Source: Drechmeria coniospora
Lineage: Eukaryota > Ascomycota > Sordariomycetes > Hypocreales > Ophiocordycipitaceae
DNA: 64,000 nucleotides
NCBI RefSeq assembly: GCF_001625195.1
Contig: NC_054390.1
Coordinates: 3,124,027-3,188,026 of the forward strand
Direction: 5' to 3'
In this document: one piece after another, positions 21,048 to 31,734 of the stretch
How positions within the stretch are numbered: position 1 is the first letter of the stretch
Layout: each line of letters opens with the position of its first letter
Position numbers and translations under genes: made by a program
The notes under the pieces: model-generated
Databases searched by the model: none
What the model was told of the DNA's origin: nothing
Seen by the model: the letters and a program-made list of their open reading frames with translations, nothing else

Positions 21048-22087
21048 TCATCGACCCATCCATCCGCCATCGACGACAAGCGTATGTCCACTCACATATC
21101 CGCTGGCTCGACTAGCAAGATAGACAACAGTCCCCTTGAAGTCATCGGGGACCCCCCAACGGCCCGCGGGGATACGGGCACGGATACTCGCCTCCCGCGC
21201 CGCGTCGGCGAGCAGGGCGGTATTCATATCCGTATCCACGTAGCCAGGGGCCACGGCGTTCACGGTAACGCCGCGCGACGCCCACTCGTTTGAAAATGCC
21301 TTGGTGAGCTGGCCAACAGCTCCCTTGGAGGCCGCGTACGCCGGTACTGTCAGCCCGCCCTGGAAGGTCAGCAGGGAGGCGACATGGATGACGCTGCCGC
21401 AGCGGCCCGTCGTGGGTGATGGTGCCAGCGAGAGCATGTGCGCTCCGAGGTCGCGCGTGAGGGTGAAAACGGCGTGGAGGTTGACTTGCATCACCTGCCC
21501 GTCGGACGACTTGTCAGCCTTCGAGGACGGCGCCACGAGCGGCGTACAGGATGGCTGTGAAGCCATCGGTCGCCTCTCCCTTCTCGCTATCCGGCCGCAA
21601 CTCATCGAACTGCAGAGGAGCGCCGAGGCCGAGGGGAGACGCACCTCATCAAAGTCATGATCGGGAAACTCCTCGCACTTATGCCGACGTTGAATGCCGG
21701 CACATGTCAGAAGGATGCGCACTTCATGGCCATCAGCCAAGATGGTCGACGTCAACCCGGCCACCTGCTCCGGAAGCGCCAGGTCGGCCTTGTACACGAA
21801 CGCGTTGCGCCCAAGTGCCTCGATGGCGCACTTTGTAGTCGTTTCTGTGATATCTCGCTGTCACCAACAACGGAGAAGGGAGAATTCCAGGGTCAGCTAA
21901 GTAGGGAAGAAGAGGGCCATGTTGCCCTCGGGGGTTGCCGCCGTCAGGGGGGGGGGGGAGCAACCTGGACAAGGATGATGTCGGCTCCCGCTTCGGCAAG
22001 ACCCAAGGCCATTGCCTGGCCAATGCCGCGTGTACCACCGGTAACGACGGCAGTCTGGCCCTGTAGGGAGAAGAGGGGGGATGCCAT
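21048..22087 (-). CDS. Short-chain dehydrogenase, 2-deoxy-D-gluconate 3-dehydrogenase (KduD)-like
   Basis: NAD(P)-dependent oxidoreductase, probably acting on a keto-sugar acid; substrate is inferred from overall similarity. Three exons, 22087-21965, 21857-21645 and 21494-21048, join in phase 0 (introns of 107 and 150 bp) to 260 residues. Exon 1 carries the dinucleotide-binding TGGTRGIG. Exon 2 has the usual NNAG position as TCAGIQRR. Exon 3 has the catalytic Ser ([11 protein letters not shown]) and the YAASK motif, then [13 protein letters not shown] and the terminal VDGGWMGR. The first in-frame Met ([11 protein letters not shown]) is directly ahead of the Rossmann fold. It lies on the same strand as, and downstream of, the Zn2Cys6 regulator. 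Confidence 0.92.
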
Positions 22088-22723
22088 GTTTCCTGCCATC
22101 CCGTTTAAACCGTTTAAATCACTCTTGACTGATTGTTTGCTGGAACATGGAAAGGGGGAAAGGGGGGAAGAGTGGAGGGGGGGGGTATGCCGACAGTCCC
22201 CTCGTGAAACGAAGGGTCGAGACTGAGAGATTTACTGTAGAGGCACGGAATAATCGATCGACAATTTGCTCATGCCGGCGGCTGCAGTGATCCAAGGCCC
22301 CTGTCGACAGCAATCGCCGAATCTGGAATGGCCGCCGGGGAGCCGTGTCCGCGGCCAGTCGGAAACGAGGTCGGAGCCACAACGAAACGTGCCCTGTTTG
22401 ATGCACATTCATTATTCACACAGAAGAAAGTGGCAGCAAGCAGTGCCTGACCGCTCACACCCACCGACCGGCAGGCCTGTTCGTCATGATAATCATATAT
22501 GTGCATCAGTCGTGAAGTGTCGTGAGCGCTCCGCTGTCCATGCTACTGCGCATTGTAAGAGTTTCGTCGGCAGCCTGACAGATCGAGCACTGCCATTGCC
22601 ATCTAAACGCCATGATTGATTTTGTATTGATTTTTCCTTCACTGCGCGCAGCGCTGGTTGCCGTATCCCTTCGTCGGAGAACAGCCACTCTCCCGCATCG
22701 GCATGTTCACGAGGCCACCAAAC
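22088..22723. other. Intergenic region, promoter of the KduD-like gene
   Basis: These 636 bp separate two genes on the minus strand. Homopolymer G runs near 22180 and no conserved open frame are seen. The KduD-like promoter must lie here. Confidence 0.55.
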
Positions 22724-25079
22724 TCAGGCATGAAGCTTGGCCTCCATCTCGGCCAGGATGCCAGCCGCCATCGCTGCCGCCGGGTGGCTCCCTCTCATTT
22801 CGTCCAGGAGCATGCGGGCAAACTTGGACGGCATCACGCCCTCCAGCATCGTCGGATCGGCCGCGACGCATGGCGCTTTGGCCGGATCCTCGCTCGGCTC
22901 CGCCTCGGCGTCGGAGTCCAGGAGGGTCATCGGGCGACAAATGGGACGAATCGGCGAGCCGCCGTTGCCTTCGACGAGGCTCACGTGCCCCGAGGCGCAG
23001 ACAAAGAGCGGTAGGAAGACCGAGACTCGGCGAAGGGTAAAGAGACGGCGGTACGACTGGGCCAGAACGAGGGTCGAGTGCGCCGCCTGCAGACAGATCA
23101 CCCGTGGCTCGATGTCGCCGTCGCTGAGGCTCATGTTGGCAAAGGGTCGGAAGAGACAGAGCAGGCAGAACTGATAGTACATGCTGGCGCGTATCACATC
23201 AGTACAGCTTTCCCGTCACCGTCGAGAGTGAGGCACTTACTGGACAATGGGGACGACGGGCCTGTCGCTGCCGCCAGCCAGTAGCGCGAAGAAGCTGTCG
23301 TACCAGTCGAGGCACTTGGTGTAGACGGCAAGAATCTCGGCCGACGGGACGTGTGCCGTCACTAGCAGCTTGTAGACCCATTCGGTGAGTTGGAATATCT
23401 TGGCCGGTATGAGCAGCAAACCGTCACGTGGAGATTCGTTGGCGTCGTCTGCCGCCCATCAGATATTGAATTTCAGACGACACACACAGTCGCGTTTTGG
23501 CAGGAAGACGAGGTGGAGGGTCGGTGTTGCACGTACTTTGCCTTTTCTCGCCGTCGCGGCCGCTTGCTGGTGCTCTCAAGCCGGCCGACGACGGCTGATC
23601 GAGGAATACGCCGTCATCCGGGCACGGGCTGTCGCCGTACGGGCCGTCGGGGAGCTGGCCTGTGGTCAACCAGAGGATGCTGCATCGGTTCGTTAGCCAA
23701 GCAGGGGCTGAGAAGCCATGTCGGCCAGTTCTCTGCAGTCACGTACCGCATCAGGAAGATGGCACCGCGGTACGTCTCCGTCAGCACCCTGGCGTACGAG
23801 TGCTCCTCCTCCTCATCACCCTTGTTGACGTTCCGGCTTCCTCCCGTCCGTGCCCGGCGACGCAGGTTCTTCATGCCGTCAGCGAAGGCGTCGGCGAGCT
23901 TCCGGGCCTCTGCCTGCTTGCCGCAGCTGATCTGGTACAGGGCGAGAACGCCGAGGGTCTGTATGCCAGGAAGGCTTCTCGACGCCACGGCATCGCTGCG
24001 GATTATGCCCTCGGCCTCATCAAAGAGGTCCCGGCTCGAAACGACTCCGGGCCGACTCGGTGCCGTGTCTTCATCCTGCCTCTCATCCACAACCCGTACG
24101 GCGAGGGCAAGGAGCGCATTGACGAGGGCGGAGGAGCAATACCGGCTGGACCCAGAGTGGTAATCATGCAGGAAGGCCTGTCTGGATAAGAGGCAGAAGG
24201 AAAGGTAATCCCACTTGGCCAACTTATCGAGGAGGCTTCGCACATCCGTCACGGTCCACCCGGTGCTCGTCCACCCATCTACCAGCACGTGCGGTCCCAT
24301 ATACATGTTCATTTCCGGTTCGTGCCTTTCGTGGATGTTCAGGGGTATCGAGCACTCGAACGGCGAGCCAGGCGTCGACATCAACGGTGCCGAGTCGACA
24401 TCTCCCGCCCTGCCGATGCCGATGCTGCGTGACAGGGACCACGGCAGCGCTTTGTGACAGTGCGGACACAGAAGCACCTCCTCGGAGCTTGACGCCGTCG
24501 AGGACTCGGTCTGAGACGGACGTCGAGTCGACGGGGAGTGTCTCCCGTCATCTTCCTGCTTCCCATGGCCATCGGGCTCCTGGGAAGCGGCCGAGGCCGG
24601 CACTTGCTGCGTCGGCTGCGTTTGTTTCGTCGGACTGGCCCTCGCGCGCCCCGGGGCGGCGGCCGGGTGCTGAGTCTTGTCTGCCGTCGACAGGGCGCTC
24701 AGGAGCTGCGCGTTTTCCTCGTTTTGCCGCTTTAGGTGTTCGATCTGGGCTCGAAGCTCGCCTTTCGTCTCGCGCCGCGAATGATCAAACACACATTCCT
24801 GCTGAGCCTTGCTGCACTTCTGGCATGGATCACCCCCATCGCACTACACGTCATGGCAAGCCCCGGTCAGTTCCGTCGGTCGATGGGAGACGTCGGCCCT
24901 CGTCCAGCCGTTGCGTGGAACGTGACAACTGTGCACACCAACCAACAACAAGGCATAAAAGAAAGCCTCAAGCGTGGCAGCTTGCACAAGTGAACGGGAT
25001 ACGACGATGCTCATACCTTGATTCGTTTACCTCGACAACGCTGGCAAGCCTGGTGCACCTGGTGTCGTCGAGCAATCAT
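22724..25079 (-). CDS. Zn(II)2Cys6 transcription factor
   Basis: Fungus-specific zinc-cluster regulator with a middle homology region. Five exons, 25079-25017, 24843-23747, 23679-23537, 23448-23241 and 23183-22724, keep phase through four GT-AG introns and give 656 residues. The zinc cluster is split by the first intron (173 bp): exon 1 ends in ACQRCRGKRIK and exon 2 begins with CDGGDPCQKCSKAQQEC, giving the CX2CX6CX5CX2CX6C spacing. A short coiled-coil (GELRAQIEHLKRQNEENAQLL) follows for dimerisation. The middle region includes YLSFCLLSRQAFLHDY, a GVLALYQISCGKQAEARKLA block and YYQFCLLCLFRPF. It may control its neighbour, the KduD-like gene, but that is position-based inference. Confidence 0.88.
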
Positions 25080-27136
25080 AGTTGTTCGAATCAGTATCCA
25101 AAGCCAGTATGTCAAACACGGTACTCGTTGGTGTGTTTTCTGACACGAGGCGCCCAAGAGGGGAAAGTGGTGTGACTATTCCATACAGCTGCCGCAGGGG
25201 TCTTTCATGTCTTATATAGGTATTAACGGCCGATCTGTGCCGCGGTCAGTCGTGGATCCAAGAGCCGTCCTTGGGCCTCGCTGCTTGCACCAGCCATCTA
25301 TCCAATCCCCGTGGATGAAGGCAGCCGTCCTCAGGCTTGAGTTGAGTTGCCCTAGTGCCCAATTGTCCTGTTGATTGGTCCCATCTTGCCGTCGGGTGTG
25401 GTGGGGAGGAAGGGAGGGAGGGAGGGAGGGGAGACGGGGGGCTTTTTGCGTATGCATATGCCAGCCTGCGTACTCCGTACTCTTCCAGACATGAACACAT
25501 CCGGCCAGGCCAGCCGTTGTACCTGGCTGTACTTCCTTGCAAGTCCAGATAGTCGTATGCACTCGGTATGCACTTGGTGTGACCCACCACGGGGCATTAA
25601 GCTCGCTTGTGACTTGCCGCCAATACGAACACGAGGTATCATATGGGCCAGCCGGCTGCCGGGTCTGCACCTCCGAGTCCAGGGCCTCTCTTTTGAAATT
25701 TTGACTCAGAGTAGCAGGTAATCCGGCTCGGAGATGGGACCGAGCTTGCCCCAGTCTGGTCTTGATGCTTATTAGCAACAACCTTCCTCTACATACAACG
25801 CCGTCCTGTCTCCTTTCCGGCCGAGCAGCAACGAGCATGGCAGGAGAACGGCAGGTGTGGCGTGCAGTCTGCTATCCATCAGCCTGTTTCGGACTCGGAA
25901 CGTTGAAATTTTCTTGCAGAGCCGTGAACGAGCTGTAAGTGTAAACCCCATCGGCCTGATGAAGGTAGTGATCGAATCGTCCAGTCACATCACCACGATG
26001 CCAACAAAGAGCATCATGGCAAATCGCACAAATATCCGCGTCATGACCGGCCATAAACAGAAACCGATTTCCGCCTTTTACCGAAAGTCCCATCTCATGG
26101 AATTCCGTGGAAATTTGAACAGTCTCGCTTGCCAATCTCGCTTGCCAGCCGTGGCGGGTGCGCAGTGCTACGGTCGCGGTTCATCGAAGCCACCTGATTA
26201 CCCACTGGCCAGCGTACCGTATAGCCTCGGCGGCGAACTCCCAGATTCTTCCAGCTCTGAAGCAAGGCCACAGATCCGCTCCTTATCTTGAGCCGGCTTG
26301 GGCCGGCACGCATGCAAATGCCCCTGGACCCGTCGCATTCACCGGCCAGCAATATCCAGGCTCCAGCTCCTGGTGCCGACGGTGAAGACGTGCGTATCCA
26401 CCAGGCATCGGTATCTGTCCCGGTCTAAACGCTTTATTCGTCCTGCTCCCTCCACCTGGCACTGACGACACCGAACGCCGTGGAAAATCTGCCATGCTAC
26501 TCATCCAGGGCCTGCTGTGCTTCATGTGCCCGTAGATAGTAGTGCCACAACCCCCCGTTCAGATTTAGTTCCACCGGTTATCAGCAGGCTCGGTGAGCGT
26601 ACCGGCTTGCGGAGCAGATCAGGAACGGCACTGCGACGACGGTTGTACCGAAATAGCGCTCGAGAAGCGCCGAGGGATGGCTTGGTGTCAACACGACATC
26701 CATACTTTGCCCAAGTCGACCGATAACGATGCAGAAACAACAAGCACAGCAACCAAAACGGCTGCTGCGGGCGCCACACTGTCACGAGAGGCCTTGTTAT
26801 GGGGGAGACGGCAGTAGTGGTTGCCACATCACCGCAGACGTCCAATGCGGTGTATGCCCAGGGAGGGCCTGTCGACCTGCCACTGCGATGACCCGAGACC
26901 AATATCTGGTGGGTAATAAGGCCACAAGCCAATCGAGGGCCCGGAGTTGTTGCCAGAATTAGGGTGGGGAGAGGGGACGAAGGAGCTTCTCGTGCACGCA
27001 ACGGCATCGTGACGAGCAAGCAGCATCCATGTAACGTGAACGGCACGGATGGTGCTTCTGCCCTCTCGCCCCCTCGTATCATGAATGAGCGGTTTGAAAT
27101 TCAAAAAAAAGGCAGCAGATTGGCCATTGAAGGTAA
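25080..27136. other. Intergenic region without recognised genes
   Basis: 2.06 kb between the Zn2Cys6 promoter and the 3' end of the hydrolase gene. Frames on both strands are interrupted and unconserved, and a GGGA-rich tract lies near 25410-25440. Composition is ordinary rather than GTAC-rich; nothing functional was recognised. Confidence 0.5.
25211..25218 (-). promoter_or_regulatory. Candidate TATA box of the Zn2Cys6 gene
   Basis: TATATAAG on the minus strand lies about 130 bp upstream of the ATG at 25079. The assignment rests on sequence and distance only. Confidence 0.4.
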
Positions 27137-28483
27137 TCACATCTTCTCGATCCACCTCTCCAAGAGGTTGAAGATCTCGTGGCTATTCTTCTCCATAAAC
27201 ATCATGTGTCCGTTGCCGTGGATGCCAACGGAGCCAAGCTCCAGATGCTCCGTCTTGGAACACCCAGCCTGCAGTAGATACCTCACAGTGCAATAATCGT
27301 ACTGGGAATGGTATCCGGACTCCGAGGTGACTACCAGTATGGGCTTGTCGGCCAGACGGCTGAGGATTCGCGGAGCCGGTCTTTCGGCCTGAATGACGCA
27401 GTCGACATGTTCCTCGTCTGGAGCGGGCCACGTTTCCCGCACCAAGTCTGTCGTCGGGTCATTGACGGGAGGGTGGTACGTCAGGGGCGCATCGGTGAGG
27501 CCGTAAGCGCGGGCCGGCAAGGTGCTGAAAATAACGTCCCGAAATGGAGGCCCGGCGGGTTCGACTAGAATCAAGCCCTTGACCAGATTTGGGCGAGCAT
27601 CGGCCAGGAGCAGGGCAATCTGACCTGCCTGGCTGTGACCGAGGAGAAGGGCTGGTTTCGCGATGGCGTCGAGCAGCGCTGCCCCGGCCTCCTTCATGGC
27701 CGCCTCGGTGTATGCCGGACTTTCCAAGTACTGCACGTGAGAGGCGTAGAATTGGTCAAAGACGGGGTCGCCCATGAGACCGGTGCCCGGCCATTGGGTA
27801 TGCTTGCCTGCCTGCGGCCATAGCTTACGTATGCCTGTGGCCGTGAAGCGGTCCTGGACGAGCTCGGCGGGGAAGGCCACCGGCAGGGCCGAGCCAGAAC
27901 CGCCGGGCTGCCAGGCTGAACGGCCCCGGAAGACTTGATCGACCATGTACACCTCGTAACCGCGGGAGACGAAATCGGAGGCCCATCCGCGGCCACCATC
28001 GGGCTTGTCGAGGAAGTTCTTGATTCGGGCACCACGACTTCAGCGGAAGGATGAAGGCAGATCCGCGGCCATGGGAGACGATGCACTCACCGTTCCCGTC
28101 ATGCCCTTGCCATGGATGAGCACCACTGGCGTCTTCTGCGTAACACCCCGAACGGGGAGGAGCTTCTCGACATACATCTGACCCCGCAAAAGATGCCGGC
28201 CGCGTCCGTCGTCGACGTACCCTCCGCCGACGAAAAAATGTGTGCGAACGGAGGCCGTCTCATTCTCGGGGTTTTCAGCCTTGAAGGCCACCACCTGGAG
28301 ATGGCCACCCGACATGATCGGAAGCCGGCAGGGTGTCTCGAAGGAGAGACGTCGTTCGCCGTCGAAGGTTCCAACATCTGCTGAACGGTGGCCAACCTCT
28401 CCTCGGGACGACACTGAACCGCTGGTGCTGGCGGGGGCCAGGAAGCGTCTCGGCAGCTGGCCGTTTGGTTCTCGCCACTCCAT
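27137..28483 (-). CDS. Alpha/beta hydrolase (esterase-like)
   Basis: Predicted serine hydrolase of a fungal esterase/lipase-like family. Two exons, 28483-28091 and 28018-27137, are joined by a 72-bp intron (GTGAGT...ATCAAG) in phase 0. The junction restores [24 protein letters not shown], the oxyanion-hole strand and the following loop. Downstream are GYEVYMVDQVFRGRSAW, KHTQWPGTGLMGDPVFDQFY, the nucleophile motif LLLGHSQAGQIALL, ILVEPAGPPF and a terminal GNGHMMFMEKN that supplies the His. The start at 28483 (AACATGGAG) gives 424 residues; a second in-frame ATG at 28315 would remove a poorly conserved Ser/Arg-rich leader and give 368. The region upstream of GGGYVDDG has no clear signal peptide. 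Substrate unknown. Confidence 0.85.
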
Positions 28484-29352
28484 GTTTAAGCTGGCACGGA
28501 CGGCGGATGAAGATGCAGTCGACAAGGCAACAACTGCGTTCCCCGTCTTGGCAGGCCTGTTGGGGCTTCGCGTCTGGCTATCAGAGACATGGCTGGGCAC
28601 TAATTATCAGATGTTATCACCCGGCAGGCGCCACTTTGCTTCGACGAACACGGCACAAGTCAGCTGACAGCACTCCGTACGGGGTCGATGAATATTAACA
28701 CGCGTACTATAATGCCGTAGGGAGTGTTGTGGAGCGTCGAGCGTGGAGCGATTGCTGCACCCATTGTTGGACATGAGGAAAAGTTGACGTCGATATACTG
28801 TAGACGATGTTACTGCCAATACGCATTAGTAAGTATCTCTACAGTAAGCGTACATGTACATGTACATACACCTAGGACATGTCTGAGCGGGAATACGGGT
28901 ATGACATTTACGGCATGCTGTGCCGTACGCAGCGATGGAAGCGGGCCATGATGGAATATTCCTAGTACTTCCAAGTACATGTACAGTACACCGAGGACAA
29001 GTACATGCATGTAGTTTTGTACAAGCAGATACTCCGTATATGCGACAAGTCTCCATCTACAACTACATCCATGTGTAAGTCGGTGTAGGCGACATCTCAC
29101 CTCCAATTCGAGCCCTTCCATGCCGATTCCTTGCAGGAAAGGACGCTACAAAGGCCATGTCCACTTTTCGGCGCCGAGGGGGGCCGGCCGGTCTACAATG
29201 AACAGCATGTTTGCCTCCATCGCCAGTCGATTCCGGCACGGGAGGCATGCTGACAAGCACATGCATGCGTGCGTGCATACGAGGACCAAGCCGAGCGGCG
29301 GCACGACGCTGGTGAGCACAGGTCGGATCCGAGGCATCGTGGGCCACGGATT
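28484..29352. other. Intergenic spacer with a small GTAC cluster
   Basis: The spacer lies between the hydrolase start and the CLA4 stop, both minus-strand genes. 28830-29060 has several GTACATGTAC-like words. No credible gene was seen. Confidence 0.5.
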
Positions 29353-31734
29353 CTACTTCTTAAACGACAGCAAGCCTATCAGGCCATCGATGGGACAGCA
29401 AGACTGCAGGAAGGTGTGCTCGAGCAGCTCGTCGGCCGTCGCTCGCTTCTTCACCTCGACGCGCAGGCACACGGCCAGAAACTGCTTGAGGGCCTGGCTC
29501 ATGCTGTCGGGCTTCCGCAGGGGGGGCGTGCCGTTGGTGACGATGAGATACAGCGCCCGCAGCGGCTCCTCGTCCATGTACGGCGGCTGCAGCTCGACCA
29601 TCTCGATGGTCATGATGCCGAGGGACCAAATGTCGATCTTGTGGCCGTACTTGTTCTGCTTGACGACTTCGGGCGCCATCCAGTACGTCGTGCCCACCAT
29701 GGTGGCGCGCTTCGATCGGCGCTCGGTGAGTTTCGCGCAGAAGCCAAAGTCGGCTGCGGGCCTTTGTCAGCATCACCGCACGCACGCACGCTCGCCGCGG
29801 GGTGCCGGCGGGCAGGTGAAGGGGAGGAACGGGTTCGCGAGGGGCCGAGGGGCGCGCCTACTGATTTTCACGTTGCCTCTCTTGTCGAGTAGCACGTTGT
29901 CGCTCTTGATGTCCCTGTGGACGATGCCCTGGGCGTGCAGATGCTGGAGGCCTTTGCAGGTCTGCGGACGGGACGTCAGCGAGACGGGCGAGCCAAGGTC
30001 GGGCGGGCATGGGCGACGTACCTCTCTGCAGATGGTGGCAATCTGCTTCTCCGAGATGGAGCGGTTGTTGTCGATGATGTCGATCAGGGCGCCGCCGTCC
30101 ATGTAATCCATGACGACCCACAGCTGGCGGCTGTCGCTCAGCAGGAAGGCGTCGAGGAAGTTGATGATGTTGGGGTGGCGGCTGTCCTTCATGATCATGA
30201 TCTCGTCGACGAGGAGGTCCTTGCGAGGCTGGCGCGCCAAGTTCATCTCCTTGATGGCGACGCGCGTCGACGGTCCCTTCCTCATCCGCAGGTCCTGGGC
30301 CAGCCCGACGGCGGTGTCGAGGATCTTGGCCACGTAGACGGAGCCGGAGGCGCCTTGGCCGATCTTCTTCTGCTTGACGTAGCAGAGGGTGGGGTCCTCG
30401 TCGGAGACGACGGCCCTGAGCTTCGCGATGAGCTCACCCTCGGACGTCGTCAGGTGGCGAGCGCCCTGGCGCCGCTTCGAGGGGACCGGGATCGCCGTCA
30501 CGCTCGGCTCCGAGGCGAGGGACACCTCCGTCGCCTCGTCGTCGGGGTCCGAGAAGGCAGAGGGCGGGTGCGGCTGCGGCTTCTGATGCGGCGAGTCCTG
30601 CACCAGCCGCAGGGGCGCGGGGAAGAGGGACGAGTCGTCGGCCGCCCCCTCGGGCTTGGCCTTGGGCGGCGGCGGCCGCGGCGGCGGTCGCTGGGCCTGG
30701 ATGCCGTTGGGCGGCCGCGGAGGGGGTGGCGGCTTGGGGGTTTGCAGGGCGGGCACGACGGACGACGGCAACGGCGGCGGCTGCGCGGCGAAGCCGGGGC
30801 CGGGGCCGGGGCCAGGGCTGGGTCGGTGAGGGCTCGCATCGCGACCCCAATGCTCCGTCGGCACGTGCGTCGGCGACAGGGCGAGGAACTCGACGGGGTT
30901 TTCGGACCGCTTGGTCAGGTCCGAGTAGAAGTCGACGGCTTCGATTACGGCCTGCGGGTTCCGGGCGTAATCCTCCTTGGTGATGGCCGAGCCGTTGAGG
31001 AGCCTCATCCACTCGGGCGGCAACCCGACGAACTCGCGGCTCGTGGGGTTGAAGCCGACGTGGACGGCGTGCGAGAAGTTGGTCGGGTTGCTGACGCCTC
31101 CGAGGTCGGGGCAGCTGTCGTAGATGAAGTCCATCCAGGTGTAGAGCTCCTCTTCCGTCTTGGTCTTGATGTGCAGCGTCTTCGTCTGCCCGTCCTTTTC
31201 CCCGGGGCTGTTGGAGGGACCGTCGAGCCTCCGCTTGACCTCGAAGGTGGGCGTCGTCGTCTCGACGCGTCCGATGGCGACGACGTCCTTGAGAAACAGA
31301 GTGTACACGGGCTTCTCGCCCTCAGCCTTGGAGAAGTCGATCCATTCCTTGCGCAGGACGAGGAAGCGCTGCTTCCACGACTGCAGGAAGCCGCCCTCCC
31401 GCACGGCGGCCCAGCTGCGTTTCCGACCGGGTGACGGCTCGACGGCGGGTGCGTTGTTGAACTTTTTGCGGGCGATCGGCAGCGGGACCGTGGTGCCTGT
31501 GTACGTCGATGTCGCCGTCGCCGTGAGGGGCGAGATGGACGTGACGGCCAAGTTGGGCGGTGCCTTCAAGTTGGACCTCGAGGGGCTGTTGGGAGCCCGC
31601 GATGGAGTGCCAGGGTACATGGGCTGACCTGGCAGAGGCGACGGTGAACTAGAACGCCATGGGTCAGTCGGACGTCGGCAAGACGAAGGCCTCGATCGAG
31701 GGCAAATCATGTTTGAATACCTTTTATCAGCCAT
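29353..31734 (-). CDS. CLA4: p21-activated kinase of the CLA4 type
   Basis: Cdc42/Rac effector kinase for septation and polarised growth. Exons 31734-31721, 31648-30022, 29961-29862 and 29753-29353 give 713 residues. The first intron (31720-31649, CTGACC branch, TTCTAG acceptor) is optional: read-through stays open and gives 737. Order: disordered N-terminus ([16 protein letters not shown]), PH domain ([18 protein letters not shown] ... [18 protein letters not shown]), CRIB motif ([16 protein letters not shown]), a Pro-rich linker ([12 protein letters not shown]), then the kinase: glycine loop [12 protein letters not shown], Lys in [18 protein letters not shown] and APE. PH plus CRIB separates CLA4 from STE20. 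The activation segment reads GTTYWMAP instead of the usual GTPYWMAP. Introns of 60 and 108 bp in the kinase keep phase. Confidence 0.92.

Noticed and set aside
23614..24792. Treating the 392-codon frame as a complete regulator
   Set aside because: It lacks the zinc cluster, which is recovered only by adding the upstream exon at 25079-25017, and it runs into an intron at its 3' end.
25080..27136. Possible genes in several 80-190-codon frames
   Set aside because: None has a recognisable domain or consistent splice signals; their composition fits random frames in this GC content.
29917..31434. A 505-codon plus-strand frame opposite CLA4
   Set aside because: Its Arg/Gly/Val/Asp composition mirrors codon bias of the kinase gene; no conserved motif.
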